Translations under genes and position numbers: made by a program
Source of the DNA: Fidelibacterota bacterium
GTDB lineage: Bacteria > Fidelibacterota > Marinisomatia > Marinisomatales > TCS55
NCBI GenBank assembly: GCA_004124385.1
Contig: SCKN01000003.1
Span: 1 to 64,000, forward strand
Reading direction: 5' to 3'
Length of the DNA stretch: 64,000 nt
The notes under the pieces: generated by a model
The model's database searches: none
What the model was told of the DNA's origin: nothing
Seen by the model: only the letters and a program-made list of their open reading frames with translations
In this document: piece after piece, positions 60,580 through 64,000 of the stretch
How the letters are laid out: every line of letters starts with the position of its first letter
Position numbering within the stretch: the first letter of the stretch is position 1

Positions 60580-61359
60580 ATGGAATTCATAACTCCCATT
60601 TTTAAATGGTTACACATTATTGCAGGCGTTCTTTGGATCGGGTTGCTTTATTTTTTCAATTGGATTAACGGTCATGTAGTTGCAACCATGGACGGCTCAA
60701 CAAAACAAAAGGTTATTCCAGAACTCATGCCGCGTGCTCTCTACTTTTTTCGCTGGGGTGCAGCTTGGACTTGGATTACAGGTATTGTTTTATTGCTGAT
60801 CGTATACTGGATGGGCATGAATGATTCAATGTTTAAAGAACTTGGCATTGACGATGAGCCTAGTAAGTTCAAACATCTTGCATATCTTTTACCTTTTGTA
60901 ATGGTTTTTGTATATGATGTATTTTACAAAAGTTCTATTAGTAAAAATACTCGAGTAGCAACAATAATAAGTTTTCTCGGTATTGTAGGTGTTTTATGTC
61001 TATTGATTTGCGTTTCTGAAATGGAGTCATATCGTGCATATAATATTCATATTGGAACAATGTTTGGCTCTATGATGGCTTTTAACGTGTGGTATAGAAT
61101 TTGGCCGGCACAGCAGCGTATTATTACCGCTATCAAAAATGGTGACGCACCGGATCCTGCAGATGCAGGTATGGCGGGTCTACGATCCAAACATAATACA
61201 TATATGTCCGTTCCATTGATTTGGACCATGATAAATGAACATACAGTTGGCGTATCGCATTATTTAGGCGGATATGGAGTATTATTAGTGATGATAGTTG
61301 TAGGTTGGCACTTGGTTTTTCAGATTTATAAAAAATCTGCCAAAGTCCAAGGGTTCTGA
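60580..61359 (+). CDS. PuuD-like (urate hydroxylase N-domain) membrane protein
   Basis: 259 residues with about seven membrane helices. KWLHIIAGVLWIGLLYFFNWING at the N-terminus, PRALYFFRWGAAWTWITGIVLLL near 50 and MFGSMMAFNVWYRIWPAQQRI near 165 match the PuuD/DUF989 domain. Characterised PuuD oxidises urate and carries a C-terminal cytochrome c that is absent here; the protein ends after the last helix. Conserved His in WLHI and EHTVGVSHY may bind haem. Without purine genes nearby, function is uncertain. A clear AAAGGAG Shine-Dalgarno precedes it. Confidence 0.8.
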   Translation: MEFITPIFKWLHIIAGVLWIGLLYFFNWINGHVVATMDGSTKQKVIPELMPRALYFFRWGAAWTWITGIVLLLIVYWMGMNDSMFKELGIDDEPSKFKHLAYLLPFVMVFVYDVFYKSSISKNTRVATIISFLGIVGVLCLLICVSEMESYRAYNIHIGTMFGSMMAFNVWYRIWPAQQRIITAIKNGDAPDPADAGMAGLRSKHNTYMSVPLIWTMINEHTVGVSHYLGGYGVLLVMIVVGWHLVFQIYKKSAKVQGF

Positions 61360-61393
61360 TTAAATAATAACACCACAAAAAAAGACTGAAAAC

Positions 61394-61421
61394 AAAAAAC
61401 CCTGCCGAAGCAGGGTTTTTT
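61394..61421 (+). terminator. Rho-independent terminator
   Basis: CCCTGC (61400-61405), CGAA loop, GCAGGG (61410-61415), T6 tract, flanked by an A-run. It lies 35 bp after the PuuD-like gene and is a strong textbook hairpin. Confidence 0.93.
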
Positions 61422-61561
61422 ATTGGAGGGTGTTTTTATAGGGCAAATCTAATTTTTGAAAACTTTTCTTATATACACCTTTACAAATATTTGTGCGTTT
61501 AATATTTATTTAACTTCCGTACCTGAAATTAATAATAAATAAACAAATAACACTATCTTTC

Positions 61562-61747
61562 ATGCAAAATAAATTAAAAAAAATAATTTGGCTATACATA
61601 TCATCATTCGGCATCATGTTTGCTTTATTGTCGTGGTTTCAGGAAATGGGTGTACTTTCTAATTCTTTAGGGTGGTGGAAAGGTGGATTTGCTGCAATAT
61701 GCGGTTTAGTCCTATATTTGATTTTACCAGCAAAAATTGATCATTAA
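61562..61747 (+). CDS. Small two-helix membrane protein
   Basis: 61 residues with two hydrophobic segments (about 7-26 and 40-56) separated by a WWKGG turn. No clear Shine-Dalgarno lies before the ATG. Its end is 4 bp before the DMT transporter ATG, which suggests co-expression. I do not recognise a family, and the short length keeps confidence moderate. Confidence 0.5.
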   Translation: MQNKLKKIIWLYISSFGIMFALLSWFQEMGVLSNSLGWWKGGFAAICGLVLYLILPAKIDH

Positions 61748-61751
61748 TTCG

Positions 61752-62576
61752 ATGAAACACAGCACAGCTGTATTTTATTTAGTGCTTGCCGGCCTTTTGT
61801 GGAGTTTGGCTGGTGTATTGATTAAAAGTATTCCATGGCCACCTTTGGCTATTGCAGGGTTGCGTAGTGGATTAGCAGCAATTACAATAATGATATATCT
61901 TAAAAGACCACGATTTACATGGTCAAAATATCAAATTGGCGCTGCCATTGCCTATGCTGCAACAGTGACATTGTTTGTCCTTGCGAATAAATTGACGACA
62001 GCCGGAAATGCAATATTACTTCAATATACTGCTCCGGTTTATGTCGCATTGATGAGCTATTCCATTTTAGGTGAACGGTCTACAAAAGTAGATTGGCTGT
62101 CAATTCTCATTATGTTAACTGGACTAGCATTGTTCTTTTTAGATGATTTGACGACAGCTGGATATTTAGGAAATATTTATGCAATTATAGCTGGAATTGC
62201 TTTTGCTTTTTTTATTGTATTTCTTCGTAAACAAAAAAACGCATCTCTTGGGGAATCTATTTTATTAGGGAATTTACTTACTCTTTTAATTGGGCTCCCT
62301 GCAATTACTACATCTGTATCGTGGGATATTCAACCATGGATTTTCACATTTATTTTGGGAATTTTTCAATTGGGTATTCCTTATATTCTTTTTTCGATTG
62401 CTATTAAACACGTTACGGCACTTGATGCAATTATTTATCCTATAATCGAGCCCATTATTAATCCTGTGTTAGTTTATTTACTTATAGGAGAGGCTCTGGG
62501 GCCCTGGGCTGTGTGGGGCGGTCTACTTGTATTAGGGGGAGTTATCTTCCGGGGAGTTGTCCAAAAGATAAAATAA
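61752..62576 (+). CDS. DMT-superfamily (EamA) transporter
   Basis: 274 residues from ATG 61752 (a TTG at 61737 would overlap the previous gene). Ten membrane helices form two EamA repeats: AGLLWSLAGVLIKS near residue 13 with the EamA end GERSTKVDWLSILIMLTG near 100, and a second unit to about 268 with EPIINPVLVYLLIGEALGPWAVWGGLLVLGG. It exports or imports small metabolites such as amino acids or nucleotide sugars. Substrate is unknown. Confidence 0.9.
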   Translation: MKHSTAVFYLVLAGLLWSLAGVLIKSIPWPPLAIAGLRSGLAAITIMIYLKRPRFTWSKYQIGAAIAYAATVTLFVLANKLTTAGNAILLQYTAPVYVALMSYSILGERSTKVDWLSILIMLTGLALFFLDDLTTAGYLGNIYAIIAGIAFAFFIVFLRKQKNASLGESILLGNLLTLLIGLPAITTSVSWDIQPWIFTFILGIFQLGIPYILFSIAIKHVTALDAIIYPIIEPIINPVLVYLLIGEALGPWAVWGGLLVLGGVIFRGVVQKIK

Positions 62577-62602
62577 AAAACCCCGCAAAAACGAGGTTTT
62601 TT
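62574..62602. terminator. Bidirectional terminator between DMT transporter and zinc-ribbon gene
   Basis: An A-run plus CCCCG pairs with CGAGG plus a T-run around a CAAAAA loop, with one mismatch. It sits at the end of two convergent genes, so it can serve both. Confidence 0.8.
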
Positions 62603-62619
62603 ATTTATGAAAAATTCAG

Positions 62620-62832
62620 TTATTCACTTGCTGAATCTGATGTACTACAGGACATATCATTTCCACAGCACATTGGTGATTTAATCATACCACAGCCATT
62701 AGGACATTTTGCCACGCCCACTTGTGTGCCGTCGTCTTTTGTAATATGATCATGTACCAGTTCAGCGCTGCATTTGGCGCAGGTTAATCCTGTAACGCCC
62801 ATACCGCAATGTTCACATGTAAAATCTAACAT
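62620..62832 (-). CDS. Small Cys-rich zinc-ribbon protein
   Basis: 70 residues from ATG 62832, preceded by GAGG about 10 bases upstream; a longer start at 62865 is less likely. Pairs CEHCG (residues 6-10) and CAKC (near 19) form a zinc ribbon. A second Cys set follows: CPNGCG near 43 and CCGNDMSC near 54. The protein is cytoplasmic and of unknown function, perhaps metal binding. It is divergent from the Fur-family gene, so metal-responsive shared control is possible. Confidence 0.75.
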   Translation of the reverse strand: MLDFTCEHCGMGVTGLTCAKCSAELVHDHITKDDGTQVGVAKCPNGCGMIKSPMCCGNDMSCSTSDSASE

Positions 62833-62910
62833 TTCTTTATCCTCATTTATTGGGTTAAATAACATGAAAAATTAATATCCTTTATAGATATAAAATGAAA
62901 ATAATAAATT

Positions 62911-62939
62911 ATATAAGTAGGAACAATTCCTACTTATAT
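62911..62939. promoter_or_regulatory. Perfect palindrome upstream of the Fur/PerR gene, likely its operator
   Basis: The 13-bp arms ATATAAGTAGGAA (62911-62923) and TTCCTACTTATAT (62927-62939) are exact inverted copies separated by CAA. The palindrome sits 12 bp before the regulator start and between it and the divergent zinc-ribbon gene. Length and position fit a PerR/Fur-type operator that may also govern katG. Confidence 0.75.
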
Positions 62940-62951
62940 TTAATTTTACTT

Positions 62952-64000
<1,049 letters not shown>

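Overview
The window is a densely packed bacterial chromosome segment with moderate to low GC and 4-nt ATGA overlaps in many operons. Two TonB-dependent receptors with CarboxypepD_reg-type N-termini, a HmuY-like lipoprotein, PD40 and LolA-like envelope proteins, a fused MoaC/MoaB and a polysulfide-reductase-like complex together suggest a Gram-negative member of the Fibrobacterota-Chlorobi-Bacteroidota neighbourhood. A marine Marinimicrobia (SAR406)-type genome fits best. This is inference from gene content; no rRNA or tRNA is present to settle it.

Layout. 1-3.6 kb: RND exporter, LolA-like protein and outer-membrane barrel, with the exporter cut by the left edge. 3.7-12.6 kb: a CNT nucleoside transporter, SAH hydrolase, an Oar-type TonB receptor, and an MTA/SAH salvage set (mtnA, class II aldolase, MTA/SAH deaminase). 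12.6-14.5 kb: Na/Pi cotransporter plus PhoU-like protein. 14.5-21.1 kb: a TetR-controlled fatty-acid beta-oxidation operon (tetR-fadE-fadA-hlyIII-fadN). 21.2-27.1 kb: a porin, an FMN-binding exported protein, a small four-helix membrane protein, a second TetR, a TonB receptor, a HmuY-like lipoprotein and a small lipoprotein; this looks like a haem/iron and redox module. 27.1-27.9 kb: LOG protein. 28.0-36.3 kb: a tryptophan degradation operon through kynurenine, 3-hydroxyanthranilate and 2-aminomuconate, with no recognisable formylkynurenine formamidase. 36.3-38.9 kb: acyltransferase, VOC protein, dipeptidase and OsmC. 38.9-42.1 kb: rpe, transketolase and rpiB.

42.06-45.36 kb: a short integron gene-cassette array with no integrase, lying directly against the rpiB stop codon. 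Three minus-strand genes are each followed by an attC-like imperfect palindrome. The R'' heptamer at the end of each cassette is the exact reverse complement of the R' heptamer at that same cassette's start. This is the strongest unusual signal in the window.

45.5-58 kb: a molybdenum island, comprising mobA, a fused FeS/NrfD membrane subunit, a molybdopterin oxidoreductase without a visible Tat signal, moaA, moaCB, moeA, a rhodanese-MoeB-like fusion, moaD, moaE, a TauE/SafE exporter and a DASS anion transporter. 58-64 kb: a tandem universal stress protein, an FMN glutamate-synthase-like protein, a PuuD-like membrane protein, a DMT transporter, a small zinc-ribbon protein, and a Fur/PerR regulator with a long palindrome ahead of katG, which runs off the right edge.

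No rRNA, tRNA, CRISPR array, transposase or integrase was seen. Several intergenic spacers carry long imperfect hairpins.
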